This document shows, piece after piece, positions 22,185 through 34,253 of a DNA stretch of 64,000 nt. The stretch lies in contig OX387191.1 in the NCBI GenBank assembly GCA_947561395.2, positions 1,287,179 to 1,351,178 of the forward strand, given 5' to 3'. Within the stretch, counting starts at the first letter, position 1. Every line of letters starts with the position of its first letter. This DNA comes from Buxus sempervirens. Its lineage: Eukaryota; Streptophyta; Magnoliopsida; Buxales; Buxaceae. Under the pieces are notes generated by a model. It ran no database searches, was not told the DNA's origin, and was given only the letters and a program-made list of their open reading frames with translations. A program made the translations under genes and the position numbers.

Positions 22185-25100
22185 CTAAGCTTTTCGCAGA
22201 GAATGTACATTTACAGACCTTTTTGATAATTTTGCATTTCTTATGGTTTGCTTGGTATCCTCCACCTTAGTCGACAACACTTCTCTTTCCCTTGCTGCAG
22301 CTTCTCTCTTCATCTTCTTAGACTCAACTTCCATGGACTTTGTCAGTGCATCAACCTTCTTTATGAGCATCTGCCAAGATATATGAGCTCAAATACTCAA
22401 TATACTTAGAAGAGAGAAACAAAGAAACAGAGAAAGAAGATACTGCCAACGACATATCTCTACCTTGATTTCTTCATCTTTTGCATTCAAACTTTCATCT
22501 TTCCCCTCACCAGATTTTCTTAAATTGATGACCTCTTTTTGAAGCCTATCATACAGAAATCCTGAGACCATATCTTCACTGCCACCATCTGCACTTGCAT
22601 TATTTTGCAACTCTGTCTCATTGCATCCCTTTGTTGTAATTTCTCCAGAGACTACCACCTCATCAAAATTCTCATTGGTGTTGGCCTTCACTTCTGTATT
22701 CTCCTTTCCAATGTTTTCTAGCAACTTAATTCTCGATGCCCACAAATTCTTTTTTATCATGTTTTCTCCAGTTAAATATTTCATTTTTAAGCTACCTACT
22801 CGTTTCAATTTTTCCGTTTCGGTCTCCACATTAGGCTGATGCAAAGGATGGCCTCTGTTGCTGGTAACAGAAGCCCTTGGCTGAGACGTGGATCTCTTTC
22901 TAAATGACAGAGCGCCTGACTTCTCTGTTTTTTGTGATTCATAAGATACAGTGGGATGGACTGACAAACTTGATACATGCTTTAGGCCTTCTTCAAGCGT
23001 CTTTAGCCTCAATCTCAGTTTATCCTGAAGTAGAATAAGCAAATAACATCTAATTCTGCAGAATTGAATGAGAAAGATTTCAAAATTATCCAGTTGGAAG
23101 ATTAGTGATCAAATTTGTACCTTGATCTGTGCTTCAGCCTTTATTGTTCTATCTGACAAAGCTAGCTTGTCTTTTAACCGTTGAATTTCGGCCTACAGAT
23201 GCAAGATTGAATTAACAGTATAGGAAACACACTGGGGTTTTGTACCACCTTTTTGGTTTTTTCTCCTTTCAGTTTTATGATCCAATAGCTGTCATTTCAT
23301 GATCAGAATCCTTTTTTGTAACATTATCACCCAGAATTAATTCGATTCGCTTTATAAAACATTATATTTTATTTTGTTGTGCTTTAACCCATGAATATGT
23401 ACAGTCTGTCAGAAATAAACTGCATATCTAGTGGCTTGTAACAGGAGATCTCTAGAATTTGCCTGAAAAAAGAAGAAATGGTAAAATACCTGCAACAGCC
23501 GACGTTCTTCCAGCCATTGCTTGACCGGCATGACTTTCTCACTATCATCCTTCCACTCATTTGCAACCACAGTTGCTACTCTATTTGCTGAAACTTTCAC
23601 TCTTGAAAGCTCCCTCTCCAAAGTCCTCTTCTCCTCCTTCAAATTTATGCAAGACTACAGTTAGAAGCTTGGCCATATTTCATCCCCTGTCCAACACTCT
23701 AGATATTTCAATAATGGCTACTCAAGTCGTCAAGCACAATATTTCTTACATTTAACTCTGAAATTTGACGCTGATAGTCACGTATAACATTGGCAGCAGC
23801 ACCACCAGCTAGAACGGCCTCTTCAAGTTCCTGAATGGTTTGGCTGAGCTTCTCAACCTCCACAACCTTTTGACGATTAGTTTTATCGAGGATTCTGTTC
23901 TCTTCCTGCATGATTATTGGTTTGTATATTCAAACTGGGGAGAGATGCCTCAAATTCCAAAACATAAACCAGAAAATAATCTGCGGGGACCATACCTGGC
24001 ATATCTCAATTTGTCTCTTCAATTCAAAGTTATGGTTTTGAACCTCCTCTACTATTAAAGCCCGTTCAAGAGCACTTCTCAAAATGCTTTCTGCTTCAAG
24101 CAGAGCTGACTCCTTTGACTTACTGAGACGTTCCAAAGCCTTGTTATTCTCTTGCAGTGATGCAATCTAAAATTAAAAAAATGGAATTGAGTATTTTCAG
24201 AATGGGCATTTAGACATTCTCACTTCAAATTTTAGGAAAGGTGTTAAAATATCACTTTTTAACTACATACCTCATTTTTGTACATTTTAATATCTGCCTC
24301 AAGCGGGGCAACAATAGACTCCATTGGTAAGAAATCATCATCTTTTTGATTGGCATGCACTCTTCTCAGAGTTGCTTCTGCAGCAAATTGTGCAGCCAAT
24401 GCCTCTTTTTTCTCATTCTTTAGCTTCTTGACTTCCAGATTCTGCAAAAATTTAAATTTAAAAGGGATTGTGTATCTGGCCAATCTAACCCATATTTATA
24501 TGAAATAAAAGGAATTCCACAAAAGACAGTGGCCTACCTTGTGCTCAAGAAGGTTTTCAGTGGCCCCAAGCTTCTCATCCAACTTCTTAAGTTCATTTCT
24601 GAGCTGAGGACAAGAAGACCAAAAACTAAATAAAGTGCAATTGGATGACGCAGTAAACAAATAGCATTCCAGTGTTGACATATTCCCGTTCATGCCTCAA
24701 TGTCCTGACACTTTATCACTTGTTTGAGTCTATAATATAAGAAGTCCATCTAATATTTTTGTCACATTAAACTCCAAGCAGAAAATCATCATGATCAGAC
24801 AAAACCATATAATCAGGCCCTCAAATTGTTGAACAATTCAAAAATCAATACCTCATACTCTAATGGGCACTGTAGCAAATGCCATAGTCATAAATTTAAC
24901 AACTTCATCAAAGCTTCAGGTGTCTGAGAGAAGTTGATGTGGCAAAAATGTTAGATGGACTCAAGTTCAATATGTTGATATACTGAGATAATATGCTGCC
25001 AATGTACATATATAAATTTATGTATATTGCACACACGCAATGGCATGTCGTAATGAAATCACCATTCTACATATATAAATAACAAAAATAAAATCCCAAA

Positions 25101-26458
25101 TGAATTTAGTATATATAAAAGACAAAAGTACCAATTGCTTAATACTAGAAGAGAAAGAGCATGGTTCAAATATTTATGACAGCATATTCATAAAAGTATA
25201 TGCATCACATGTTTTCAAAAATAATATGGTCTTATAAGGTCTAGGAAAAGATAAGCACAAGTAGAGGTCCCTGTTTGTCTTCACATATCACATACCTCTT
25301 CAATAGCCTTATCCTTGAGGGCTTCAGTTACTTTCAAAGCCTTGATTTCACCATTGGCAACTCCAAGCTCCCGCTCCTTTTCTGGTATTAATTAAATATC
25401 AAAAAATGGCAAAAGTTTTTGGCTTCAGTAATGTCATCAAAGCTCCAATTTACATTTTGTTCACTTTTTTCAACAGGAGAATATTGTACAAGTTTGTGCC
25501 CTTTGCTACAAGTGGTAATTTTAAAATGATACAAGAAATGATATAAATACTACAAATTTATCAGGTTTCTACACTTACACCCGAATTTGCAATTCCTTCT
25601 CCTTCTTTTTTTGGTGTGTGCTTGGTAAGCATGTGAATAAAAAGATAAGAGTATTTGTACAAGATGTAGAAAAGGTTAATTCCCATTTGATTAGCTTCCT
25701 TAAGAACATGGGAGCTAAACATTTTGTCTTGGATATGTGATAATGTATGTTTTATCTTTCTCGCAGATTCACTCTTTCTCAGACATGGAAATAATACCAT
25801 TTTATACAGAGTCCCTCAACATATAAATCTATATATATATATATAGCTCTTAAGCTATAAACATATCTATGCTCTTCCATAGGACTCAATTATTCTGTCA
25901 AAGGATCTTCTAACATGGTGCCCCTGTTTCAGAACATTTTTCAATTGTGCCTGCTAGCAAATATTACACTCTGATATCATGCTAACATATTTTCGTCAAT
26001 AAGTTTACGATTTCAACGCAATCATGTAAAATAATGAATGATACAGGCTTATATGAATTCTTATTTTCAAGGAAAAAATATGAATAATGGAAGATACATA
26101 TATAAATAGTCATTAATTTTTACGGACACATAAGAAACGTCCAAAAATACATAAATACATGTACATATATATATGTAAATACATTCTAAAGGATTTGACA
26201 GACCATAAAAGAGCTAAAAGAAACCCAACAGAGTTCGAACCCATTTCAACTTAATGGTCCGAAAGAATGGTTAATAAAGGCAGTGAAAATAACAGTCTGA
26301 GTTTGATGAGAAGTAGGAAACCCCTTCACCAAATAAAGCTGAGAAGAGAAAACAGCCAGACCTTTGAGTTGGTTCTGCAACCGATTGAGTTCTAAAACAA
26401 TAGGGTCTGATTGACAATGAAGGAGGTATTCTTCATCTAGTTCCTCCAAGCCCACCAT
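22185..26458 (-). CDS. MAP70: Microtubule-associated protein 70 (MAP70 family), intact
   Basis: Ten exons on the minus strand: 26458-26362, 25381-25296, 24603-24538, 24441-24271, 24166-23996, 23905-23750, 23636-23490, 23192-23121, 23024-22464 and 22370-22185. All donors are GT and all acceptors AG, and phases agree, giving 570 residues. MAP70 proteins are plant-specific, bind cortical microtubules and help shape cell walls such as xylem thickenings. Family blocks are clear: SDPIVLELNRLQNQLK (exon 1), LAAQFAAEATLRRVHA (exon 4), ELEEAVLAGGAAANVIRDYQ (exon 6) and KVMPVKQWLEERR (exon 7). Residues about 30-325 are predicted coiled coil. Residues about 335-480 are low in complexity and basic. A second coiled coil in exons 9-10 contains LIKKVDALTKSMEVESKKMK. 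The short N-terminus, without the usual Ser-rich leader, suggests the MAP70-5 subgroup. It is the parent-type copy of the three plus-strand relics. Confidence 0.93.
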
Positions 26459-28200
26459 TTTTCTTTGCTGGAAAATGGCAGAGAACACAAACATAACAAC
26501 AAACACGCGGATTCATCGAGTAATATAAGATTTGGGATATGCGAGAAAGAGGCCATTCTTTGAAGTAATTGACCGCAAAGAGCGGGAGAGAGAGCCTTCC
26601 CTTGCTGAGAAGCAAAACCCAGAATCACAATACTAAAAGCCGGCTTGGCCGGCTTCTTTTGATAGCAACCGTTATTATCTCCTTCTTCTTCTCTGTCATT
26701 ATCTCCTCTACTGCCAAAATCTAAACTAAATCCATTCCAGCTATGTCTCAAAAAATATATGAAATCATTCTTCGGACGCGGATGGTGACCATTTAAAGCG
26801 CTTTTTGATGGATTAAGGTGTGGCTTTACACGATAGACGCATCTGTACTTTCTTCTTGAACCTTACATGAATCCTCCAACCTATGGATCAGCATGTGTCC
26901 GATTTCTTAGCTCCATCGCAACTTAACAGTCTTAACCCATTTGAAGATGAGTTTGAAATATATATATAAAAATATTTTAAAAATAAAAATTTAAAGATTT
27001 GTATGATAGGAGCAGCAGCATTTTCTCCCTTTCTATTGGATGGTCATGTAACTTCAATGACTCCTACTTGTCTTGTTTGTTTTACCTGACATTAACTTGA
27101 ACACTATGCGGTAGTACGAAGTCATTTGTTTTCAACTTTCGCTATTACTGAAAAGGTTCTAGAGAAAGAGGGAATGACAAGCACTCTTAGGTAATGGGAA
27201 GCTCTGATTGGGGGATACTCAGTTGCTTAAGCTTTAAACCCTCCTTGAACCATGCCTTGCCATTCTTAGTGGGAGTGTGCACTAGGAAAGTGGGGATTGG
27301 TAAGTTTGAATTGAAAGGGTGTTGAATTGAGGTGGCTTCAAAAACAAATAAAACGAAAATACAACCAAGCATACATCTTTGCTTTGAAGTATGATTGGAG
27401 TTGAGAAGATTTTCTCTTTCTGACACCTAGCCATTTGGCACCTTTCAACTCGTTTAGTGTTTTGGTTAAGCGACAAACGGAAGGCTCCACCATCCCTACC
27501 AACACCCCTAACAAGGAAAGGCCATGACCAAACCCTATCCAATTGAAAATTCAAAGCTTTTGTCCAATAAGATGATGTGGGGTTGACGTCTGAGGACGAG
27601 CTAGTCAACCTTTAGTGGGCTCTTCAACAAATTATGTTTTTGAAAGGTAAAATGAAGTGGGATCAAGCTAAGATAAATTTGTTGTTATTCTCATCAAGTC
27701 TCTCTGATTGGTTTGAGTAGGTAAATTGTTATTCTCATCTAGGATTGTCAAAGAGGCCGGGCTCGTCACTACTGAAGTGTCCTGTGCTTCGGCACGGCCT
27801 ATGCACTGTATCCTTACCGTGTCCATCGGGCCATTGGTACGATGCGTACAGCCTGTGAATCAGCACGACATGGCACGCTGGGCTTGCCATATGCGCACGA
27901 CCCATAACCCACTGCCCGGCCTACCAAGCCTTTTTCTTTGGAATGAAATCTTCTGCTATGTGTTTACGTGAATTTGCATTTGCTTTGGGTGTGAGATGCT
28001 GCAAGTAGAACATACTACACTGAAAAACACAAGGTTCGTGAGATGCTCCACATGATAGCATCCCACGGGCAAAGCAGGTGCCAATTCAAGTAAACATAAC
28101 AGAAGATTTCACCCCCTTTCCTTTGTGGAAGTTAGGCATGCACAACAGAAGAGACAGAGAGAAAAAGGGAGCATACATTCATTTTGTATTTCCCTAACCC
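26459..28200. other. MAP70 5' UTR, promoter and intergenic DNA
   Basis: The first 250 bp are the 5' UTR and promoter; they match the leader upstream of each relic (for example 190-393), including the CTCTCCCGCTCTTTGCGGT stretch. Beyond about 26760 I see no gene. Open frames at 27187-27608 and 27726-27971 have no recognisable domain. The 27740-27940 stretch is GC-rich, with repeated GGCC and GCACG words, and may be a decayed repeat. Confidence 0.55.
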
Positions 28201-28201
28201 A

Positions 28202-28523
28202 TTGGGATGGCAACAAAGTGGGTTCGGAGGGTTAAGCCAATACCAAACCTTAACGTGACCCTATCAGGTTGGTAACAAAGGAGGTTGGGAGTTGATCCAG
28301 TTGTATAAAAAAAATGTAAAAAAAATTTTGTGCTTTAAAAATAAAATATATCAATTACTAATATATTTGTTTATTAAAAGAGTATTTTAGACATATAAAA
28401 TTAATACTTTACAAAAAGATCTTTGGGCTAAACCTAACCTCATTTTAGAAATATCAAACCGTAACCATTATGGCCGAGACAGTGCGGCTTACCCATATAA
28501 AGCCCGCCCCATTGCCATCCCAA
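28202..28523. mobile_element. Small hAT-like MITE candidate
   Basis: About 320 bp bounded by perfect 12-bp inverted repeats TTGGGATGGCAA and TTGCCATCCCAA. The subterminal GGGCGGG-type words and AT-rich centre fit plant hAT-derived MITEs. I could not find a clean 8-bp target duplication, so family and ends are tentative. Confidence 0.45.
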
Positions 28524-28934
28524 GTCCCAACCCCATGTTGTTACCTTCTGGGCTTCAATCATTGCACCGCCATTTCAAAAGTTTAAGAAAGAGAAATAAA
28601 AAAGGAAAAGGAAATAATAATAAAAAAAATTGGCTAGGTCTTGAAGAGCCCATCTGAAAAGTCAGAGCATGGGGACAAATGATGGGTTCATACGGAAAAT
28701 TCCTTAGGTTTTGTAACGAATAGATCCGTTCATTTTCTTCTTCCCCAAACAACCAAACCAAGCTGTCCCATATTTTCCGATAATGTTCACTAACTGGGAG
28801 TATTGCAAGTGACTTAATACATTTGCAGACGAGTGAACATCGACGAATTTATTTCTGCATTAACATCTGATCCGTATGATCTAATTAAACGAGCAACGTC
28901 TCCATTAACGAAACAAGCGCCTCTACTCCATTGA

Positions 28935-29207
28935 TGTTAAGAAACGTGAAGATGAAAGAGTCTAATACTCAAAAGAAGAATTCCTTTCATATATTTAATA
29001 TACCTGTACACTGTATTTAAAGCAAAGAAATGTCTATAACAGTATCCTAAATCTCTCCTAGAATTATGTATTACATAAAGAAATATTCTAATTCCTACAA
29101 CTCTATTTTGTACAAGGAAACACTTTCCTATAACGTAGTGGGTGAGAATCTTGACAAATTAGGAACATGGTGAGTTTCTAAACTTGAAACATTCTAAAAC
29201 TGTAATA
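28935..29207 (-). repeat. 3' LTR of the complete Copia element
   Basis: 273 bp, identical by eye to 33480-33752. It directly follows the polypurine tract on the minus strand. Confidence 0.95.
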
Positions 29208-29214
29208 CTCCCCC

Positions 29215-32200
29215 TCAAGTTGGAGCATGAAGATCCGTAATGCCCAACTTGCGAACAAAATGATGAAAAGACTCACGACCAAGAGCTTTAGTAAAGATAT
29301 CAGCAAGTTGATGTGTGCTAGGAACATGAAGCGGAGATATTAGACGAGTTCGGAATTTTTCTCGAACCAAGTGACAATCAATCTCGATGTGCTTGGTACG
29401 TTCATGAAACACAGGATTGCGGGTGATGTGAAGTGCAGCTTGATTATCACAATGAAGAAGCATCGGTTGAGGATGAGGAACAGCCAAGTCATGAAGTAAG
29501 AGTTTTAACCAAACTAATTCACAAGTGGTAGATGCCATGGCACGATATTCTGCTTCAGCGGAGGAACGAGAAACAACGGATTGTTTCTTAGTGCGCCAGG
29601 ATATAGGACTGTCACCAAGCGTGATAAAGAAATCAGTAGTGGAGCGGCGAGTGGTGGGACAACTCGCCCAATCAGAGTCTGAATATGCTGAGACCAAAAA
29701 ATTGCATGTGGAAGAAAGGAATATACCATGACCAGGTGAAGACTTGAGATAGCGAAGAACTCGAAGAGCTGCTTGATAGTGCGGTTGACGGGGTTGATGC
29801 ATGAACTGACTGAGAATATTAACAGAGAAGACAATATCAGGTCGTGTGATAGTTAAGTAAATGAGGCGACCAACAAGACGCCGATAGATACTAGGATCTG
29901 AAAGGAGTTCGCCATCATGAGGTGTTAACTTCAAATTCTGCTCCATGGGAAAAAAAGAAGGACGAGAACCCAAAGTACCCGCATCAGAAAGAATATCTAG
30001 AGTATACTTCCGTTGGTTGAGGAAAATACCAGAAGGTGAACGAGCAATCTCTAGCCCAAGAAAATATTTAAGAGAACCAAGGTCCTTGATCTTGAAACGA
30101 TCAGCTAAGAAGGCTTTCACAGTCGTAAGAGTATGAAGATCGTTTCCTGTCAACAAAATATCATCCACATAGACAAGAATAGCAGTAAAAATTTGATCAT
30201 CAGATCGTGTAAACAGCGAATGATCAGCCTGTGATTGGGTGAAGCCCGCGGAGAGAAGAACAGTAGAAAGTTTAGAATACCAGTTGCGAGAAGCTTGTTT
30301 TAACCCATAAAGAGACTTGTGGAGACGACAAACCCGAGTCTCCCCCTTACCACAATAGCCAGGTGGAAGAGTCATATAGACTTCTTCATCGAGTTCACCA
30401 TGAAGAAAGGCATTATGCACATCTAACTGATGAAGATGCCAATGACGAGCTGCTGCAATAGCCAGAACACAACGAACGGTGACAAGTTTTGCAACTGGGG
30501 CAAAAGTATCATGATAGTCAAGACCTTCAATTTGGGTGTAACCCTTGGCCACTAGACGAGCTTTATACCGTTCAATGGATCCATCTGCACAAAGTTTAGT
30601 TTTGAAAACCCATTTACAGCCAATGGGTTTCTTACCAGGAGGAAGAGGATGAAGACTCCAAGTGTTGTTGTCTTCCAAAGCATGTATTTCAGAAGTTATA
30701 GCATCACGCCAATGGGAATGCTGAATAGCTTGAGAATAGCTAACAGGATCATAATGTGAAGCCAAAGAAGAAATAAAAGAAAAATGTTGGGAAGAGAATT
30801 TATGATAAGAAATAAAATTAGCAAGTGGATGAGCCGTACCTGATGAATGCTGTGAAGTGGATGAAGAAGTATTGGACTCAGAAGGTAAAGTGGGACAAAC
30901 ATAGTCTTGAAGATACGAGGGGCGGGTGATGTGGCGACGTGGTCTAGTTAATGGAAGTGGATTAGGAAGTGGTGAAGGATTAGGTGGTGGAACATTAATA
31001 GGTGGGGAATGAGAAGGAGAAGGTTCATTAGTAGGAGGATGAATGGGTTCAATGGGTATCTCAAAAAAAGGTTGACGAATGACGGTGGAAGTAGAGGATG
31101 GAGACAAAATGGTGTGATAAGGGAAAACACTTTCAACAAAGGTTACATCACGTGAAGTGAATTTTTTTTTTGTTTCCAAATTAAACAGTCGGTATGCCTT
31201 TTGACTGAGAGGATATCCAATAAATATACAGGGAATGGCCCTAGCTTGAAATTTATCCCTATGAGAGTGTAATGTTTGAGCATAACATAAACATCCAAAA
31301 ACACGTAAGTGGTCATAGTGAGGTGCTTTGTTAAAAAGATGTTCATAGGGAGTAAGGTTATCAAGACTAGGTGAAGGAGTACGATTGATTAAATAGGTTG
31401 CAGTGAGAATACATTCACCCCAAAAATGGAGAGGAAGATTGGCTTGAAAACGTAAGCATCGAGCAACATTGAGAAGATGTCGATGTTTACGTTCGGCAAC
31501 ACCATTTTGTTGGGGTGTCTCTACGCAAGTTTGCTCATGGATGACACCTTGTTCATGAAAAAAATGTTGGGTAGCATGAGAAAGAAATTCTTGACCATTA
31601 TCAGTACGGATATGACGAATTTTGCATTCAAATTGGGTTTGAACCATGGCAAAGAAATTTCTAAGACAATGTAAGGTTTCAGATTTAAGGCGCATTAAAT
31701 ATACCCAAGTAACCCGAGAGAAGTCATCTACAATAGTCAAGAAGTAATGAGCACCCATGGTGGAAGCTGTATGATAACCACCCCAAATATCACAATAAAT
31801 GCGATCAAAGACAAAAGTGCTTTTATTTGAGTTCAAAGAAAAAGGAAGTCTGGTGTGCTTTCCTTTAGCACACACATCACAATGAAGTGGTCTATTAGAA
31901 GGAGATAAAAAACTGGGTAAGCATGAATAAGAAGGATGACCAAGTCGCTGGTGCCAGATAGTGGGCTGAACAGATCTGTTGACATGAAAGGCTACAGGAG
32001 AAACATGCTTGTAGTAATAGAGTCCATTACGCTCTTCACCCATTCCAATCAGCATCCTCGTGGTTAGGTCCTGGAAGACACAAAAGGAAGAGAAAAAAAT
32101 AGCAACACAATTTAGAGATTTTGTAATTTTATTGATGGACAAGAGATTAAATTCAAAATCAGGAACAAAGAGAACATTATGAAGAGTAATTGAGGGAGAT

Positions 32201-33426
32201 AAATGAAAGGTACCAATGTGAGAAACAGGAACAACATCACCTGTTGGTAAACGAACGGGACTAAACTGATGTGTAACAGTTGGTTTGATAGGAGAAGGGG
32301 AATGCTTAGACATGTGGTCAGATGCTCCACTGTCTATAATCCAATCAGATAAAGTATAAGAAGAAGAATTAGAGATGGGTACAGAAGAATTACCAGCAAA
32401 GTTGACAGAAGGAGGCTTGAGTAGATCCATTAATTGGGTATATTGCTCACTAGTTAAACCAGGGATCCCAGGTTCGGTTGAAGTTGCAGGTGGGCTAGCA
32501 GAAACCTGGTGGGCCACAAATTGACGACTTGTATCATTCCGTGAATTGTTGCGATTCTGATTCCAATGAGCAGAGAAGCCAATGAGACGATAGCAAGAAG
32601 CTTTAGAGTGCCCGGTTTTTCCACAATGTTCACAAGTATGACTATTTCTTCCTTTGGGTCGAACTTCACGCACATGAAGATGTGGTGATCGATTAACTTG
32701 CATAGCAGCAATGTCTGGTGTGGGTAATGGGAGATGGAGAAGACGTTGTGTTTCTTCTTGGTGGAGAATGGAGTATACTCGATTCACAGCAGGTAAAGGC
32801 TCCATAGCTAAGATTTGACTTCTGATCTGGGCATAAGATTCATTCAATCCCATAAGGAATTGGAAAACTCGTTCAGTGTCTTGGAGGCTAGCCGAGTCCT
32901 TGGATGCTCCACATATGCAGTGTGGTGGAGGTTGTAATGCACTGAGTTCTTCCCAATATTGTTTAATATTGTTGTAGTACTGGGCAAGAGAAAGAGTATC
33001 TTGGCGGAGTGTGGCTATGTCTCTCTTGAGACGAAATATCCTCGGATTGTTGCTTTGAGAAAATCGAGCCTCAAGATCAACCCACAATTCATGGGGTGTA
33101 TTGCAATATATAAGACTACCAGTGAGAGACTTGTCGATACTGTTGAGGAGCCAAGAAAGAACCATGTCACTGCATCTCTCCCACAAGTGAACAGCTTCAG
33201 CATCATTAGTGGGTTTCTTGAGAGTGCCATTAACGAACCCAAGTTTATTCTTGGCATTTAGAGCCATCCTCATAGCTCTTTGCCATGTAGAATAATTGTC
33301 TCCAGTAAGAAGAGAAGAGACTAGAACAGCACTAGGATGATCAGATGAGTGAATAAAATAAGGAGAAAAAACATTACTCACTTGTGAAGAAGAAGACTGG
33401 GTAGAAGATTCTGGATTATCAGCCAT
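29215..33426 (-). CDS. Copia Gag-Pol polyprotein, intact
   Basis: One frame of 1403 residues from the ATG at 33426, with domains in the usual Copia order. Gag occupies about residues 20-240 and a CCHC zinc knuckle (CEHCGKTGHSKASC) residues 265-278. The aspartic protease has DSG at 365-367. The GAG-pre-integrase zinc site (WHQRLGH, CDVC) lies at about 491-520. The integrase core has a D546, D609, E645 triad with DD35E spacing. Reverse transcriptase spans about 910-1150 with YVDD at 1086-1089. RNase H follows with acidic residues near D1250, E1291 and D1327 and ends in LGITDLHAPT. No stop, frameshift or missing catalytic residue was seen. Length is normal for plant Copia. Open frames on the opposite strand are shadows. 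Confidence 0.97.
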   Translation of the reverse strand: MADNPESSTQSSSSQVSNVFSPYFIHSSDHPSAVLVSSLLTGDNYSTWQRAMRMALNAKNKLGFVNGTLKKPTNDAEAVHLWERCSDMVLSWLLNSIDKSLTGSLIYCNTPHELWVDLEARFSQSNNPRIFRLKRDIATLRQDTLSLAQYYNNIKQYWEELSALQPPPHCICGASKDSASLQDTERVFQFLMGLNESYAQIRSQILAMEPLPAVNRVYSILHQEETQRLLHLPLPTPDIAAMQVNRSPHLHVREVRPKGRNSHTCEHCGKTGHSKASCYRLIGFSAHWNQNRNNSRNDTSRQFVAHQVSASPPATSTEPGIPGLTSEQYTQLMDLLKPPSVNFAGNSSVPISNSSSYTLSDWIIDSGASDHMSKHSPSPIKPTVTHQFSPVRLPTGDVVPVSHIGTFHLSPSITLHNVLFVPDFEFNLLSINKITKSLNCVAIFFSSFCVFQDLTTRMLIGMGEERNGLYYYKHVSPVAFHVNRSVQPTIWHQRLGHPSYSCLPSFLSPSNRPLHCDVCAKGKHTRLPFSLNSNKSTFVFDRIYCDIWGGYHTASTMGAHYFLTIVDDFSRVTWVYLMRLKSETLHCLRNFFAMVQTQFECKIRHIRTDNGQEFLSHATQHFFHEQGVIHEQTCVETPQQNGVAERKHRHLLNVARCLRFQANLPLHFWGECILTATYLINRTPSPSLDNLTPYEHLFNKAPHYDHLRVFGCLCYAQTLHSHRDKFQARAIPCIFIGYPLSQKAYRLFNLETKKKFTSRDVTFVESVFPYHTILSPSSTSTVIRQPFFEIPIEPIHPPTNEPSPSHSPPINVPPPNPSPLPNPLPLTRPRRHITRPSYLQDYVCPTLPSESNTSSSTSQHSSGTAHPLANFISYHKFSSQHFSFISSLASHYDPVSYSQAIQHSHWRDAITSEIHALEDNNTWSLHPLPPGKKPIGCKWVFKTKLCADGSIERYKARLVAKGYTQIEGLDYHDTFAPVAKLVTVRCVLAIAAARHWHLHQLDVHNAFLHGELDEEVYMTLPPGYCGKGETRVCRLHKSLYGLKQASRNWYSKLSTVLLSAGFTQSQADHSLFTRSDDQIFTAILVYVDDILLTGNDLHTLTTVKAFLADRFKIKDLGSLKYFLGLEIARSPSGIFLNQRKYTLDILSDAGTLGSRPSFFPMEQNLKLTPHDGELLSDPSIYRRLVGRLIYLTITRPDIVFSVNILSQFMHQPRQPHYQAALRVLRYLKSSPGHGIFLSSTCNFLVSAYSDSDWASCPTTRRSTTDFFITLGDSPISWRTKKQSVVSRSSAEAEYRAMASTTCELVWLKLLLHDLAVPHPQPMLLHCDNQAALHITRNPVFHERTKHIEIDCHLVREKFRTRLISPLHVPSTHQLADIFTKALGRESFHHFVRKLGITDLHAPT

Positions 33427-33467
33427 GCTATCACAATGGAGAACTCGTCTAGAACTTTAGGATGATT

Positions 33468-33479
33468 GCTCTGATACCA
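33468..33479 (-). other. Primer-binding site of the complete Copia element
   Basis: Read on the minus strand it is TGGTATCAGAGC, complementary to the 3' end of plant initiator methionine tRNA, the usual Copia primer. It directly follows the 5' LTR with no gap. Confidence 0.93.
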
Positions 33480-33752
33480 TGTTAAGAAACGTGAAGATGA
33501 AAGAGTCTAATACTCAAAAGAAGAATTCCTTTCATATATTTAATATACCTGTACACTGTATTTAAAGCAAAGAAATGTCTATAACAGTATCCTAAATCTC
33601 TCCTAGAATTATGTATTACATAAAGAAATATTCTAATTCCTACAACTCTATTTTGTACAAGGAAACACTTTCCTATAACGTAGTGGGTGAGAATCTTGAC
33701 AAATTAGGAACATGGTGAGTTTCTAAACTTGAAACATTCTAAAACTGTAATA
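33480..33752 (-). repeat. 5' LTR of the complete Copia element
   Basis: 273-bp LTR that would drive transcription of the element. It is identical by eye to the 3' LTR, which implies very little time since insertion. Confidence 0.95.
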
Positions 33753-34169
33753 ATTGACATGCCAAATTGAATAAAAAAAAAAAGACATGCCAAATTTGTG
33801 TGCTCAACAAAATAAGGTTAAATTAGTCAATTTGAAGAACAGCCGTACTCCTGTTTACTTTTATGTGTGTACTGACACATAATTATATGCTCCTCACATA
33901 TATGAAATCGTCTGCGATGTCTTTTTTTTAAGTTGCGTTTGGGATTGTTTAATTAAGTACTTATTTCAACTTATAATTTACTTAAGTGCTTTCTTAAGTT
34001 AAAAATATCTTTGGTAATGTAAAATGGATAATTGCTTACCCGTAAGTAGTAGACTAACAAGACCCATAAGGAGAAACACCTCTCAAGAGCTTCTCCTTCA
34101 CTTGTGCGGGAAGCTGCTGCTTCTCGACAGATTCAAGCTCGTGCTCTTATCTTCGTCCCCATCTCAACG

Positions 34170-34253
34170 ACCCGTAACCATTGAAGATCTATTCACATCT
34201 CTCAATTTTTCAACGATCCGAATACGAAAAAGTCATGAAAGTTGCTGATCAAG
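34170..34253 (+). pseudogene. Captured SRP72-like exon fragment
   Basis: The translation reads VTIEDLFTSLN, then, after a one-base frameshift, QRSEYEKVMKVADQ. These match what I know of the conserved N-terminus of plant SRP72, the 72-kDa subunit of the signal recognition particle, where this stretch lies just before the TPR repeats. Upstream Ser/Pro-rich codons also fit that protein. The fragment stops at about 34253 and no later SRP72 exon was seen. It looks like gene capture by the surrounding Harbinger-type element. Recognition is from memory of the family and is short, so moderately sure. Confidence 0.55.

Larger units (their letters stand above)
28935..33752 (-). mobile_element. Complete Ty1/Copia LTR retrotransposon, apparently recent
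   Basis: A 4818-bp element on the minus strand, flanked by the perfect 5-bp duplication ATTGA (28930-28934 and 33753-33757). The two 273-bp LTRs (28935-29207, 33480-33752) read as identical. The primer-binding site TGGTATCAGAGC (33479 to 33468) matches initiator-Met tRNA and directly abuts the 5' LTR. A GAGGGGGAG polypurine tract (29216-29208) abuts the 3' LTR and overlaps the stop codon. One uninterrupted frame encodes the whole polyprotein. LTR ends are TA...CA in element orientation. All parts needed for autonomous movement appear present. Confidence 0.96.

Noticed and set aside
27187..27971. Frames of 79-108 residues upstream of MAP70
   Set aside because: No recognisable domain, no start context or splice structure, and not conserved elsewhere in the window.
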